A stretch of 64,000 bases of DNA, from positions 57,503 to 121,502 of the forward strand of contig WRCX01000001.1 in NCBI GenBank assembly GCA_009783705.1, given 5' to 3'. This DNA comes from Candidatus Bathycorpusculum hydrogenotrophicum (GTDB lineage: Archaea; Thermoproteota; Bathyarchaeia; Bathyarchaeales; Bathycorpusculaceae). Below, in pieces: positions 50,355 to 59,439 of this stretch. Below the pieces are notes generated by a model. It was not told the origin of the DNA and made no database searches. It worked only from the letters and a program-made list of their open reading frames with translations. Made by a program: the position numbers and the translations under genes. How positions within the stretch are numbered: position 1 is the stretch's first letter; every line of letters begins with the position of its first letter.

Positions 50355-51322
50355 GTAGAGACAGTAACCTGCACATAACCGAAAAAGACTCCACCACAAC
50401 ACAGCCAGAGCTCCCCAAAACACGTGTCTGCCCTGAATGCGGGAGCACCCGACTTATGCACGACTCCGAAGTCTCTGAAATAGTCTGCATGGATTGTGGT
50501 GTTGTAGTACAACAAAAACTTGCTGACCACGGACCTGAATGGCGCGCTTTTGATGATGAACAACGCACAAAACGAATCCGTGTCGGCGCACCTCTCACGT
50601 ATACCATCCACGATAAAGGGCTATCCACAACTATCGATTGGCATGACCGCGATGTTTATGGCAAAAGTCTCTCCCCCGGTCAAAAAGCCCAAGTTTATCG
50701 CCTGCGAAAATGGCAACGCCGCATTCGAGTCTCCGATGCAACCGAACGCAACTTGGCTTTTGCGCTCTCTGATCTCACAAAAATCTCCAACAACCTCAAC
50801 CTGCCAAAAAACATTCTCGAAACTGCCTCGGTTATCTATCGCAGAGCAGTCAAAGAACACCTCATCCGAGGCCGGTCAATCCAGGGCGTCACATCAGCAT
50901 CCCTTTATCTAGCATGCCGACAATGCGGACTACCCCGAACCATAGATGAAATCTCCAAAGTCTCCACAGTAAGCAAAAAAGAAATCGGACGAAGCTACCG
51001 CTTTCTCATACGCGAACTCGACTACTCAATTCCACCCCTAAAACCCAGCCAATACATCACCAAATTCTCCAACAAACTCACCATGCAGGGCAAAGTAGAA
51101 GAAATCGCCCACAAAATCATAGGCGCGGTCAAAGAACTCAAACTAACCTCCGGCAGAGGCCCCACAGGCATCGCAGCCGCCGCAAGCTATATCGCCTCAG
51201 TACTAACAGGCGAACGCAAAACACAAAGAGAAATCGCCGAAATCGCCCAAGTCACAGAAGTCACAATCCGCAACCGCTACAAAGAACTCGCCGAACGCCT
51301 AATGTTCCAAATAAGCATCTGA
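50351..51322 (+). CDS. tfb: Transcription initiation factor TFB
   Basis: TFIIB homologue that binds TBP-DNA and recruits RNA polymerase. The N-terminal zinc ribbon is CPECGSTRL ... CMDCGVVV (28-50). The B-reader follows ([20 protein letters not shown] part), then two cyclin repeats (about 125-215 and 220-315). The second ends with a helix-turn-helix that reads the BRE. Length is 323 residues, full size. It is translationally coupled to gar1. Confidence 0.96.
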   Translation: MSRDSNLHITEKDSTTTQPELPKTRVCPECGSTRLMHDSEVSEIVCMDCGVVVQQKLADHGPEWRAFDDEQRTKRIRVGAPLTYTIHDKGLSTTIDWHDRDVYGKSLSPGQKAQVYRLRKWQRRIRVSDATERNLAFALSDLTKISNNLNLPKNILETASVIYRRAVKEHLIRGRSIQGVTSASLYLACRQCGLPRTIDEISKVSTVSKKEIGRSYRFLIRELDYSIPPLKPSQYITKFSNKLTMQGKVEEIAHKIIGAVKELKLTSGRGPTGIAAAASYIASVLTGERKTQREIAEIAQVTEVTIRNRYKELAERLMFQISI

Positions 51323-51478
51323 CCCCGCCAATCAAACACATAGAAAAAGAAACTGCCAATTAGACGAATTTGTCAACTATCCTAAAAACAAGGTTGTTGT
51401 TTTGTTCCATAACTGGAACACTATGTTCCAAGCGTAGAACTAAAAATACGTTTATCCATTTTAGCACAGGGAACTATA

Positions 51479-52564
51479 TTGAAAGTAACTATATTGAAAA
51501 TTGTCGCTGTTGCTTCAATAATGCTAACTTTGCTGTTATGTCCTTTTAGCCTATTTATCAAAAATGCAGATGCACAACCCTCAGCTATCACGATATTTCC
51601 AGATGGGACTGTTGATGCCTCAAGCGGGATTCAAAAAGACGGCAACACCTATACACTAACAACAGACCTCAAACTGCCTATTGAAGTCCAAAAAGATGGC
51701 ATCACACTAAACGGAGCAAACCACACCCTCCAAGGGCCGGATATCGACTCAGGCTTGGCCGGCATTACTCTAAAGGCAAGCAATGTAGTGGTCACTAATT
51801 TCAACATTAACCGTTGGTCAGCTGGAATATATGGTGCATACAACAATAATACCATAACAGCCAACAAATTTACTGATAATGATCGCGCTATAGCATTGTA
51901 TGCCACTAATTATGTCATAAGTAAAAACATCATACAGACAAGCACTAGTGGGATCTATATTAAAGATGTATTCACTCCCACAGGAGACACCAACCTCATA
52001 ATCAACAACCAAATAAGCAACAACTTTTGGGCATTTAACATAATAGACAGCAATGGGACAACAATAACCCAAAACGACGTTATGGACAATGATGTAATAC
52101 TAACCCTTGGTAGCCGCTCTGGAGTTGCGGGTTATCATTTGATTTATCTTAACAATTTTGTGAACAATCAACAAGCGCTCCATGTTCATCTCCCAGGCCC
52201 GTTTGTATCTGGGCTTCCCACGATTTTTCCTGCTGGAAACTGGGACAATGGTAAAATGGGCAATTATTGGCACGACTACACCACAAGATACTCCAATGTA
52301 TCTGAGATAAGTAATTCAGGCATAGGCGATACAGCATATTTAATCGAATCCGAACCCATACCTTGGAGCCACGGTAATGGAGACGAAGGCATAGCCATTT
52401 TAGGCAAAGGAGTCGACCACTATCCACTTATCTCCGACTACAGCATAGCAACTTTACCAGATAATAACTCACCAAATAGTAGTAACTTACCCATTGAATA
52501 TGTGGCTGCAGTGATACTTGCGGTTGCCCTTTTAATCACAGTGCTGATTACAATAATATACTGA
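51479..52564 (+). CDS. Secreted parallel beta-helix (NosD-like) protein
   Basis: A 361-residue surface protein. It has an N-terminal signal peptide (about 1-32), then a right-handed beta-helix with the Asn-rich turns typical of NosD/PbH1 repeats (NNTITANKFTDNDRAIALY, NGTTITQNDVMDND, YLNNFVNNQQALHV). A C-terminal membrane helix (about 338-359) follows a Ser/Asn linker. Start is TTG with AGGGA upstream. The family includes carbohydrate-active and NosD copper proteins, but no nos genes are near, so a binding or structural role outside the cell is likelier. Confidence 0.82.
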   Translation: MKVTILKIVAVASIMLTLLLCPFSLFIKNADAQPSAITIFPDGTVDASSGIQKDGNTYTLTTDLKLPIEVQKDGITLNGANHTLQGPDIDSGLAGITLKASNVVVTNFNINRWSAGIYGAYNNNTITANKFTDNDRAIALYATNYVISKNIIQTSTSGIYIKDVFTPTGDTNLIINNQISNNFWAFNIIDSNGTTITQNDVMDNDVILTLGSRSGVAGYHLIYLNNFVNNQQALHVHLPGPFVSGLPTIFPAGNWDNGKMGNYWHDYTTRYSNVSEISNSGIGDTAYLIESEPIPWSHGNGDEGIAILGKGVDHYPLISDYSIATLPDNNSPNSSNLPIEYVAAVILAVALLITVLITIIY

Positions 52565-52703
52565 AAAAAACACCGACAAAACTGATGCAAGCAGTCTCTG
52601 CTTATGTCTTTCATCTTACCTACATATACCCCTCTATAATTTTGTGGGGTAAGTCAAGTTTTAGATTAGATAATTTTTTATCCAATGGCACCACACTACT
52701 TTT

Positions 52704-52952
52704 GTGCTTGCAGAAAAAGATAAAAAATCCAGCAATCTTAGACTTGCCCGGATTTTGTTGTTCATATTTGCCATCGCATCAGTTATACTTCTTTTCTACT
52801 CCTCAACAATACTAAAGGTCATTTCAAACGACGTCTATCTTATCGGCGGCTTTGGTGTAGTGGTAGCCTCAGCAATAATCAACTATGTACTCATCCGCAT
52901 TTATGGCAAAAGACCCCCCAAACAATTGCCTAACAACACAGATAGCCAATAG
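52704..52952 (+). CDS. Small membrane protein, two helices
   Basis: I do not recognise this 82-residue protein. It has a charged start (AEKDKKSSNLRLAR), two hydrophobic helices (about 17-36 and 43-66) joined by a short loop, and a basic Pro-rich tail. The start would be GTG. It stands alone between the beta-helix gene and the metallo-hydrolase gene. Hydrophobic periodicity supports it over the overlapping frame, but small size limits certainty. Confidence 0.5.
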   Translation: MLAEKDKKSSNLRLARILLFIFAIASVILLFYSSTILKVISNDVYLIGGFGVVVASAIINYVLIRIYGKRPPKQLPNNTDSQ

Positions 52953-53016
52953 CGCGTAGTAGTCCCAACGGCTTTTATGTTTGGGTGCTGTTTAACATCA
53001 CGTTTTGAGGGATATG

Positions 53017-53937
53017 ATGCATACAAAACAAATTGGAAAAAACCTCTACCAAGTTGAACTCGACACTGGCGGTTTTAAACAACTCATCTGCAGCTATATC
53101 ATTACCGGCTCAAAACCAATACTTATCGAGTCTGGCCCAACAAACTCAGTACCCAACCTCCTTAGCGCTTTAGAGGAACTAGGCATAGCCCCCCCAGCCA
53201 TTGAGTATGTTGCAGTGACTCATATCCATCTTGATCATGGCGGCGGCGCAGGCACACTGCTAAAATCTCTGCCAAACGCCAAGGTTATTGTCCACCCGCG
53301 TGGCGCACCCCACCTAATCGACCCTGAACGCCTCTGGCCCTCAAGTCAAGCCGTTTTAGGTTATGTTAGCGAAGTCTTCGGTAAACCCGAACCCGTATCC
53401 AAAGACCGTGTGATCCCCATAACTGAGGGCGTTTTTGATTTAGGCAACGGCGCTAAACTCACTGTGCTTGAAACATTGGGCCATGCCTCACACAACCTCA
53501 GTTTCCAAGAAAACCTCAACAATGGCGTTTTTCCCGGTGATGCCGCAGGTACCTACCTGCCCAAATGCAACACCGTTGTTCCCACAACTCCCCCGCCGTT
53601 CTATCTCGAATCAGCATTGGCCTCACTTGACAAACTCATCGCCCTCAACCCCCAAGCACTCTACTTTAGTCACTTCGGACGAGCCGATGATGCAGTTAAC
53701 CGACTTGAAGCCTACAAAACACAATTACGACTCTGGGCAGACATCGCACAAGCAGGCGTAGAAACAAACCAAAGTCTAGAAACCATTCGAGAAAACATCA
53801 TCCAAGCAGACCCCGTTATGACCAAAATTATCAACTACATCCAAAACCATCCCATCTACAAAAAAACAGTGCTGGAAAACTGCATCATGGGATTTATCGA
53901 ATACGCCAAGACCAAACAGCCCAAAACCCAACCATAA
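53017..53937 (+). CDS. Metallo-beta-lactamase fold hydrolase
   Basis: A 306-residue hydrolase with the metal motif THIHLDHGGGAG, the later zinc ligands in GHASHNLS, FPGDAAG and the C-terminal SHFG. It resembles glyoxalase II and archaeal flavoprotein-lactamase domains but has no fused domain. The substrate is unknown. GAGGG lies 5 bases before ATG 53017; ATG 53014 is the alternative. The rtcB gene follows by 45 bases, without clear functional link. Confidence 0.85.
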   Translation: MHTKQIGKNLYQVELDTGGFKQLICSYIITGSKPILIESGPTNSVPNLLSALEELGIAPPAIEYVAVTHIHLDHGGGAGTLLKSLPNAKVIVHPRGAPHLIDPERLWPSSQAVLGYVSEVFGKPEPVSKDRVIPITEGVFDLGNGAKLTVLETLGHASHNLSFQENLNNGVFPGDAAGTYLPKCNTVVPTTPPPFYLESALASLDKLIALNPQALYFSHFGRADDAVNRLEAYKTQLRLWADIAQAGVETNQSLETIRENIIQADPVMTKIINYIQNHPIYKKTVLENCIMGFIEYAKTKQPKTQP

Positions 53938-53982
53938 ACGTTTTAATAATCTGCTTGGGTTTTTGTCATGTCGTGAAGTGTT

Positions 53983-55464
53983 TTGGGCGAAAATGAAAGC
54001 AGACCCGCTCCTGAACGGGTGCCTCTTGAGAAAGTTAACGATTACATGTGGCAAATTCCCAAGTACAAACCCCATATGAAAGTTCCCGCCATGATTTTTG
54101 CCAATAAAGCATTACTGGAAAAAATGCAAACTGACCGCACACTTTGGCAATGCGGCAACGTGGCACAACTCCCCGGTATTTACAAACACGCCATCACACT
54201 CCCCGATGGACATGAAGGCTACGGCTTCCCAATCGGCGGCGTCGCAGCAACCGACTACACCGACGGAGTCATAAGCCCAGGCGGCGTTGGATATGATATC
54301 AACTGCGGCGTTAGACTCCTAACAACCAACATAACCGACACAGAAGTCCGACCCAAACTAACCTCGCTCACCGACACAATCTTTCGCAACGTACCCTCCG
54401 GCTTAGGAAGCCGCAGAAGAGACTTTACAATCTCTAATCGCGACCTTGACACACTTGCCGTTGAGGGCGTACAGTGGCTCATTGATCGAGGCTTAGGCTG
54501 GAGCGAAGACGCCAAACACTGCGAAGAAAACGGCCATATGCCCAACGCTAACCCTGATAAAGTCAGTCAAACCGCTAAAAACCGCGGTTTAACCCAACTT
54601 GGCACCCTAGGTAGCGGCAACCACTTCTTAGAGATCCAAAAAGTAGATAAAATTTTCAACCCCAAAACCGCCAAAACCTTCGGCATCACCCACGAAGGCC
54701 AAGTTACCGTTATGATTCACTGCGGTAGCCGCGGATACGGCCACCAAGTCTGCTCCGATTACCTTCGTGTAATGGAACATGCAGTGCAAAAATACAAAAT
54801 CAGCCTCCCTGACCGCGAACTAGCCTGCGCTCCTGGCAACAGCCAAGAAGCCAAAGACTACGTTGAAGCCATGGCCTGTGCCGTTAACTATGCCTTCTGC
54901 AACCGCCAAGCCATAATGCACTGGGTCAGACAGAGCTTCCAACAAGTCTATGGACAGGACCCCGAAAAAATCGGTCTCAAACTTGTCTATGATGTTGCGC
55001 ACAACATTGCAAAAATGGAAACCCACGATGTTGGGGGCGGTGTACAAAAGAAGGTCTGGGTTCACCGCAAAGGCGCCACCCGCGCGTTCCCTCCAGGACA
55101 TGAAGCAGTGCCTGAAGATTACCGAAGCGAGGGCCAACCAGTGCTTATCCCCGGAAGCATGGGCACCAGCTCTTGGGTACTTGTGGGCACACAAAAAGCC
55201 ATGGAGTTAACCTTTGGTTCCACAGCCCATGGCGCCGGACGTACAATGAGCCGTTTTGCCGCCAAACGCCAATTCGGAGGCGCAGAAGTAAAAAGCCGCC
55301 TCGAAAAACGCGGCATCGCAGTCCGTGCCGCAAGCCCAACTGTACTTGCAGAAGAAGCAGACCCCGCCTACAAAGACGTAGACATGGTTGCAGAGGTCAG
55401 CCACCAAATCGGCATAGCCACCAAAGTTGCCCGCCTCACACCACTAGCAGTCGTTAAGGGCTAA
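53983..55464 (+). CDS. rtcB: tRNA-splicing ligase RtcB
   Basis: GTP-dependent RNA ligase joining tRNA exons after intron removal and repairing RNA 2',3'-cyclic phosphate ends. Metal ligands are Asp105 and Cys108 (GGVGYDINCGVRLL), GSGNHFLE and HCGSRGYGHQ. The guanylylated histidine lies in HGAGRTMSRFAA. The 493 residues are full length and carry no intein, which some archaeal RtcB genes have. The start is TTG, because the frame is closed just upstream and the conserved LEKVNDYMWQIPK must be included. Confidence 0.95.
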   Translation: MGENESRPAPERVPLEKVNDYMWQIPKYKPHMKVPAMIFANKALLEKMQTDRTLWQCGNVAQLPGIYKHAITLPDGHEGYGFPIGGVAATDYTDGVISPGGVGYDINCGVRLLTTNITDTEVRPKLTSLTDTIFRNVPSGLGSRRRDFTISNRDLDTLAVEGVQWLIDRGLGWSEDAKHCEENGHMPNANPDKVSQTAKNRGLTQLGTLGSGNHFLEIQKVDKIFNPKTAKTFGITHEGQVTVMIHCGSRGYGHQVCSDYLRVMEHAVQKYKISLPDRELACAPGNSQEAKDYVEAMACAVNYAFCNRQAIMHWVRQSFQQVYGQDPEKIGLKLVYDVAHNIAKMETHDVGGGVQKKVWVHRKGATRAFPPGHEAVPEDYRSEGQPVLIPGSMGTSSWVLVGTQKAMELTFGSTAHGAGRTMSRFAAKRQFGGAEVKSRLEKRGIAVRAASPTVLAEEADPAYKDVDMVAEVSHQIGIATKVARLTPLAVVKG

Positions 55465-55809
55465 CCCCTTTTCTATATTTTTACTCCTAACTTCACTAGA
55501 TAACTGTACTTCTCAAATTTTCCCCTAAAATTCCGCTTGGCAGGTGTGGAGATAACTAGTATCTGATTGTTTGTACTTCTAGTTTTGGTGATATCATGTG
55601 TGGCTAACTTGTTGCGCATAAGTAGTCAAATCGAAGACTTTTGTTAGTGAGCGTGGGGTTTATGAATGTAGATTCTTTGGGTTTGGCAAGTGTTGCCAAG
55701 ATTCATCGGTGAACGATTGTGATCAATGTCTGATCACTTATCTCAAAATATAGTTACCTCCAAAAAACTAAAATGCGGTATCTTCGTTGCTTACCGATAA
55801 TTGATAGAT
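55465..55809. other. 345-base gap with two perfect hairpins
   Basis: No gene is seen. TTGGCA (55683-55688) pairs with TGCCAA (55694-55699) around AGTGT, and GTGATCA (55719-55725) pairs with TGATCAC (55731-55737) around ATGTC. The two lie 20 bases apart, upstream of the SGNH hydrolase gene. They could be operators for that locus. The right part has a TATA-like AAAATATAG near 55745. Confidence 0.5.
55683..55737. promoter_or_regulatory. Paired dyad symmetries upstream of the SGNH gene
   Basis: Two perfect inverted repeats with 5-base loops, as described for the surrounding gap; spacing and position just before the AATATAG box suggest repressor sites. Confidence 0.35.
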
Positions 55810-56502
55810 ATGAACAGGAATTTGCTCTACATTGGTATTATTTTGATTGTTTCTATCTTGTGTGTAGCGGCGATGTTCCAGTTCACTGTTAAGCAAACTG
55901 TGGGAAAGCCCATCCGTGTCGCCTGTATCGGAGATAGTATAACCGAATATGGTGGATATCCCAATAAGCTTCAAGCGTTACTTGGTTCCAATTATATTGT
56001 TGAAAATTTTGGTGTTAGTGGTGCAACATTAACCACAAATTCAACACTACCATACATCTCTAGACCTCAATTTCAAGATGCTCTAAAGTATCAGCCAGAT
56101 ATTGTAATAATCATGCTTGGAACCAATGAAGCCAGCATAGAAAATATGGGAACTAACACAGATTTGGTGGACCAATATTCCTATTTGATTAACGCTTTTC
56201 AGAATCTTCAAGGTACTCAACTGATCTGGATTGCTAAACCGCCACCAATCATTACCAACCCAAACTTTGACTCAGATTACTTAGAGAATATAGTTATTCC
56301 CCAAATCTTGACCGTCTCAGACCAATTGAACCTGCCCCTTATCGATATTCCCTATGTTGTTGGTAGTGACATCTATTTCGCAGATGGTGTTCATCCCACC
56401 TATGAGGGTTCAACGTTAATAGCGGCAGTAGTGTACAATGCCATAACCCTGCCAGATGGCTCCCCCGACATCACCGCTTTTGGCGAAGGATATATCGGCT
56501 AA
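55810..56502 (+). CDS. SGNH/GDSL hydrolase, membrane anchored
   Basis: A 230-residue esterase of the SGNH fold. An N-terminal membrane anchor or signal (about 4-27) precedes the catalytic blocks GDSITEYGG (block I Ser), the block III GTNEAS and DGVHPT (block V Asp and His). It should act outside the membrane on acyl or acetyl esters. The acyltransferase gene 68 bases downstream is a natural partner: fused acyltransferase-3/SGNH proteins acetylate surface glycans in bacteria. ATG 55810 is preferred to TTG 55801. Confidence 0.85.
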   Translation: MNRNLLYIGIILIVSILCVAAMFQFTVKQTVGKPIRVACIGDSITEYGGYPNKLQALLGSNYIVENFGVSGATLTTNSTLPYISRPQFQDALKYQPDIVIIMLGTNEASIENMGTNTDLVDQYSYLINAFQNLQGTQLIWIAKPPPIITNPNFDSDYLENIVIPQILTVSDQLNLPLIDIPYVVGSDIYFADGVHPTYEGSTLIAAVVYNAITLPDGSPDITAFGEGYIG

Positions 56503-56570
56503 TTATCCCATCCAAAACACGCTGATAATTTAGTAAAAAATAAATCTTAATACACTTATACACTGGTAAG

Positions 56571-57656
56571 TTGCGGGAACATCAAGCGCGTGAGGAGTCC
56601 ACACTCCCTGTTGACCTGATTCGGACCGTTGCCCTATTCTTGATTATTCTACTCCATGCCTCTGTAGGCGCAAATGCTGCTATTGATTTTATGTCTCCGC
56701 GGGGTGTCGAACTCTGGTGGACTGCAAATGTCTATAATTCTCTCTCACTGGTAGCTGTTCCTTTATTTGTTATGTTGACGGGTGCACTGTTACTTTCACC
56801 AAGCAAAACAGATGAACCCCTACGCGTTTTCTTTAAGAAAAGATGGAACCGAATAGGCATACCTGTCATATTTTGGATGATAATTTACTTTCTTTGGCTT
56901 TTCTACAGTCAAAACCAGCCCCTGACAACCACCTCACTGTTACAGGGAGTTTTTGCTGGACCCTACAACCATTTCTGGTATATCTATCTGTTGCTTGGGT
57001 TATACCTTGCTACACCGTTTATTCGGGTGTTTACTGCTCATGCAAACTGGAAGACGGTGCGATATTTTTTAGTGCTCTGGGTTATCGGCACTTCCATCAT
57101 ATCGCTCTTAACACTATATTCCCCTATAAGCTCTGAGGTTACTTGGTTTAGAAGCACTGTTTTCTTGTTTAGCGGTATAATAGGCTATTATATTTTGGGC
57201 AGTTACCTAACCAAAATAAAAATCCGCACCGTTTTTCTCTATCTCGGTTTTGCTCTGAGCAGTGTTTTTACTATACTTGGAACTTACTTTTTGGTAGGCT
57301 CACTGGGTGAGGTGTATGGCCAGTTCTTCTATGACGCCTCAAGCATTAGCATCCTTGTTGCATCAGTAAGCTTGATGCTTATTTTTACAACAATACCTAG
57401 CCACCTCATCAAAACAAAACATCCAAAAATCAGCCAAGGGCTCAAAATCATAAGCCTCAACACTTTGCCAATCTATCTTTTTCACTACATAATTTTGGAA
57501 ACCCTTCGCAACGGAATATTAGGCTACAGAATAGATGTAACAACCCTAAATCCAATCCTAGCAATTCCCCTTCTAGCCATTCTAACCCTGGGAATCTGCT
57601 TAGCCATCATCATCCCACTTAAAAAAATCCCCTATGTAAACCGCATCATAGGCTAA
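56571..57656 (+). CDS. Acyltransferase 3 family membrane protein
   Basis: Polytopic O-acyltransferase (OafA/WecH type) of 361 residues with about ten helices. The N-terminal helix carries the conserved DLIRTVALFLIILLHAS, including the catalytic-type histidine, and RWNRIGIPVIFW follows in the third segment. It likely acylates exported surface polysaccharide or lipid, working with the adjacent SGNH protein. The start is TTG at 56571; no better codon is present before the conserved region. Confidence 0.87.
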   Translation: MREHQAREESTLPVDLIRTVALFLIILLHASVGANAAIDFMSPRGVELWWTANVYNSLSLVAVPLFVMLTGALLLSPSKTDEPLRVFFKKRWNRIGIPVIFWMIIYFLWLFYSQNQPLTTTSLLQGVFAGPYNHFWYIYLLLGLYLATPFIRVFTAHANWKTVRYFLVLWVIGTSIISLLTLYSPISSEVTWFRSTVFLFSGIIGYYILGSYLTKIKIRTVFLYLGFALSSVFTILGTYFLVGSLGEVYGQFFYDASSISILVASVSLMLIFTTIPSHLIKTKHPKISQGLKIISLNTLPIYLFHYIILETLRNGILGYRIDVTTLNPILAIPLLAILTLGICLAIIIPLKKIPYVNRIIG

Positions 57657-57808
57657 AACCAAAAATAAGCAAGTTTATGCCTCAGTACTTGCATGCTACG
57701 CTATAGCTTTCTTGTTATCATGACGTAAAATACGCTGACTTGACACAGTGTTGGACGACTCGCTAAAGGGAAACCATAGAGTTGGGTGACAAGGCTCTTT
57801 TTAGTCTG

Positions 57809-57858
57809 GGTGGTCCTTTTTGTTCTACTAACAACACGTTTGAACAGAAAGAACCGCC
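57809..57858. terminator. Long hairpin between convergent genes
   Basis: GGTGGTCCTTTTTGTTC (57809-57825) pairs with the segment at 57842-57858 over 17 positions, with one mismatch and two G-U pairs, around a 16-base loop. It lies between the acyltransferase and methyltransferase genes, which converge. Confidence 0.45.
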
Positions 57859-57914
57859 ACCTTATATGTGTCCAGTCTTTCTGATTTGAGCTGTTGATTG
57901 ATTTTGATTGTCTA

Positions 57915-58541
57915 TTAAGAAGAAGGCGAACAAATTGTTGTTTGTTTAGCTGTTTTTCTTAGTTTAATACATTGGGCATACAGGTCAAAATTACAATCAA
58001 CAAGTTCAAAGCCATATTCCAAAAAAACTTTTTCAATTTCTTTAGGTGTCCCAAAATGCCCTGCTATCTTATGTATACGTAGGGCTAAATTCAACGGTTT
58101 TCTAACGATCCATGGGAAACGTGGGTCTGCAATGTATAGATGTCCTCCTGGCTTTATGATTCTTGATGCTTCCTTTGCAAATCCTTGTTTATCTGCAAAA
58201 TGATGATAAGACATGCAAGAAGTTACAATATCAAACTGATTATCTTCAAAAGGGGTTTTTATACAGTCTGAAACAAAGATATTCATTTCCGGACACTTTG
58301 TTTTTGCCTCCAGAATCATGTTCTCTTCAACATCAATTCCATACCCGTTTATGTCTGTAAGGGCGCTTAAATTTTTAAGAATTGTACCCGTCCCACAACC
58401 TACATCTAAAATAGTTGCACCTTGATGTGGATTAATTTGTTTCAGCAGTAACTTGTAAAACTTTTTTGATGCTTTACCCCCAAATCCTTCATCATAAGTT
58501 GAGGCCATTTTATCAAATTTGAAATCCTTATAGTCCTTCAT
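57915..58541 (-). CDS. Class I SAM-dependent methyltransferase
   Basis: A 208-residue methyltransferase of the UbiE/Methyltransf_11 type. Motif I is ILDVGCGTGT (44-53), with the acidic GIDVEENM after strand 2 and SYHHFADKQGFAKEASRIIKPGGHLYIADP (partial, IIKPGGHLYIADP) as motif III. The substrate is a small molecule or lipid that cannot be predicted. It is monocistronic. Codon use is more A/T-rich and less C-ending than in neighbouring genes, so it may be a transferred gene. Confidence 0.85.
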   Translation of the reverse strand: MKDYKDFKFDKMASTYDEGFGGKASKKFYKLLLKQINPHQGATILDVGCGTGTILKNLSALTDINGYGIDVEENMILEAKTKCPEMNIFVSDCIKTPFEDNQFDIVTSCMSYHHFADKQGFAKEASRIIKPGGHLYIADPRFPWIVRKPLNLALRIHKIAGHFGTPKEIEKVFLEYGFELVDCNFDLYAQCIKLRKTAKQTTICSPSS

Positions 58542-58954
58542 GTTTCCAATACCCCATCTGCTGATGTGTTAATACAAACGTACCGTTACATATACATAAA
58601 ATTTTATGTTTATTGCTTTTATGAAGGGCTGTAACAATGTTGCGTTATTGTTCATAAGCGTTTAACTATGCTGGGTACATACACATCGTGTATATTGGTT
58701 TTTTACTCGGTGACTTTGGATATTCTGTTCTTTTGTTTTGTTATGGCGATTTAGGCTCTGCTTTTTCCAAGCCGCAGTTAACGTTCTTAGTGTTTTATAG
58801 CTCTGGTGCCCTTTAGATTTCGTAGTGTGTCGATCTTGCGTTGTACAACCGGTTCCCAAAACGCTGTTCCGCACAATTATTAGTCGATTCCAACCCACAC
58901 AAACACAAACCTAAACCAACATAGCCATTGCTAACCTTTACAATGAACTGGTTG
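58542..58954. other. 413-base gap, no gene seen
   Basis: It contains short dyads (ATACAC-ATC-GTGTAT near 58677-58691; ATAAAATTTTAT near 58599) and otherwise mixed sequence. Its right end is A/C-rich. The methyltransferase promoter must lie at its left end. I see no tRNA-like or repeated structure. Confidence 0.5.
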
Positions 58955-59311
58955 TTATTGGGGTTTGGATTTGGGTTTGGTTGTTTTGGGGGTTGCTGTT
59001 TTTTTGTAGAGTGTCGTGCATAGGTTGCAGATATGGGGCGTAATGTTTTCTGGGTTGGTTTTTTTGTCGGCTATTTTTTTGGCGGTGTCTATGGCTAAGG
59101 TTCGGATTTGGGGTAGGAATTCTTCTATTTGTTTGGTGTTTTTATAGGCGCGTTTTGAGTTGAGGTATTGGCTGATGGCAGCTTGGGTGGTTCCGAGTTT
59201 TTTGGCGGTTTCAGTTTGAGAAAGGTGATGGGTTTGGACGAGTTCTTTTGCTAGCATGGAGCGGAAAATGGGCAGTATGTATTTGGCGATTATTTCGCAT
59301 TGAGTGCTCAT
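58955..59311 (-). CDS. XRE-like HTH regulator (COG2522 type)
   Basis: A 118-residue regulator with an unusual N-terminal helix containing Cys5 (STQCEIIAKYILPIFRSML). A lambda-like helix-turn-helix follows (LSQTETAKKLGTTQAAISQYLNSKR; quoted as LSQTETAKKLGTTQAAIS, about 30-55). A C-terminal CNLC pair (residues about 94-97) precedes a Lys/Thr/Pro tail. Three cysteines could bind an Fe-S cluster or metal. It is divergent from cysK by 128 bases and is the natural candidate regulator of cysK-cysE. GAGGGG lies just before its ATG. Confidence 0.82.
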   Translation of the reverse strand: MSTQCEIIAKYILPIFRSMLAKELVQTHHLSQTETAKKLGTTQAAISQYLNSKRAYKNTKQIEEFLPQIRTLAIDTAKKIADKKTNPENITPHICNLCTTLYKKTATPKTTKPKSKPQ

Positions 59312-59333
59312 AAGTATCCCCTCAGTATAACCT

Positions 59334-59346
59334 GATTATATTTATT
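59334..59346 (+). promoter_or_regulatory. TATA-like region of cysK
   Basis: GATTATATTTATT lies about 95 bases before ATG 59440, giving an expected start near 59370. Confidence 0.4.
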
Positions 59347-59398
59347 AGATGTTTTATTTCTTCTCTGTTTTGCCGCTCCGTAACTGTTTTAAGGTGTG

Positions 59399-59423
59399 AA
59401 CGCTACCATTCCATACCAGCGTT
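59399..59423 (+). promoter_or_regulatory. Dyad in the cysK leader
   Basis: AACGCT (59399-59404) and AGCGTT (59418-59423) are perfectly complementary, 13 bases apart, ending 16 bases before the cysK ATG. The dyad could be an operator for the divergent HTH regulator or a leader hairpin that hides the ribosome binding site. Confidence 0.45.
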
Positions 59424-59439
59424 ATGTAGAGTGTGGAAA

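Noticed and set aside
50069..50611. Minus-strand open frame of 180 codons across gar1 and the start of tfb
   Set aside because: It is antisense to two well-recognised genes and shows no protein family features.
52585..52815. Open frame overlapping the small two-helix membrane protein
   Set aside because: It lacks the regular hydrophobic segments and charged ends seen in the frame at 52704-52952, and has no ribosome binding site.
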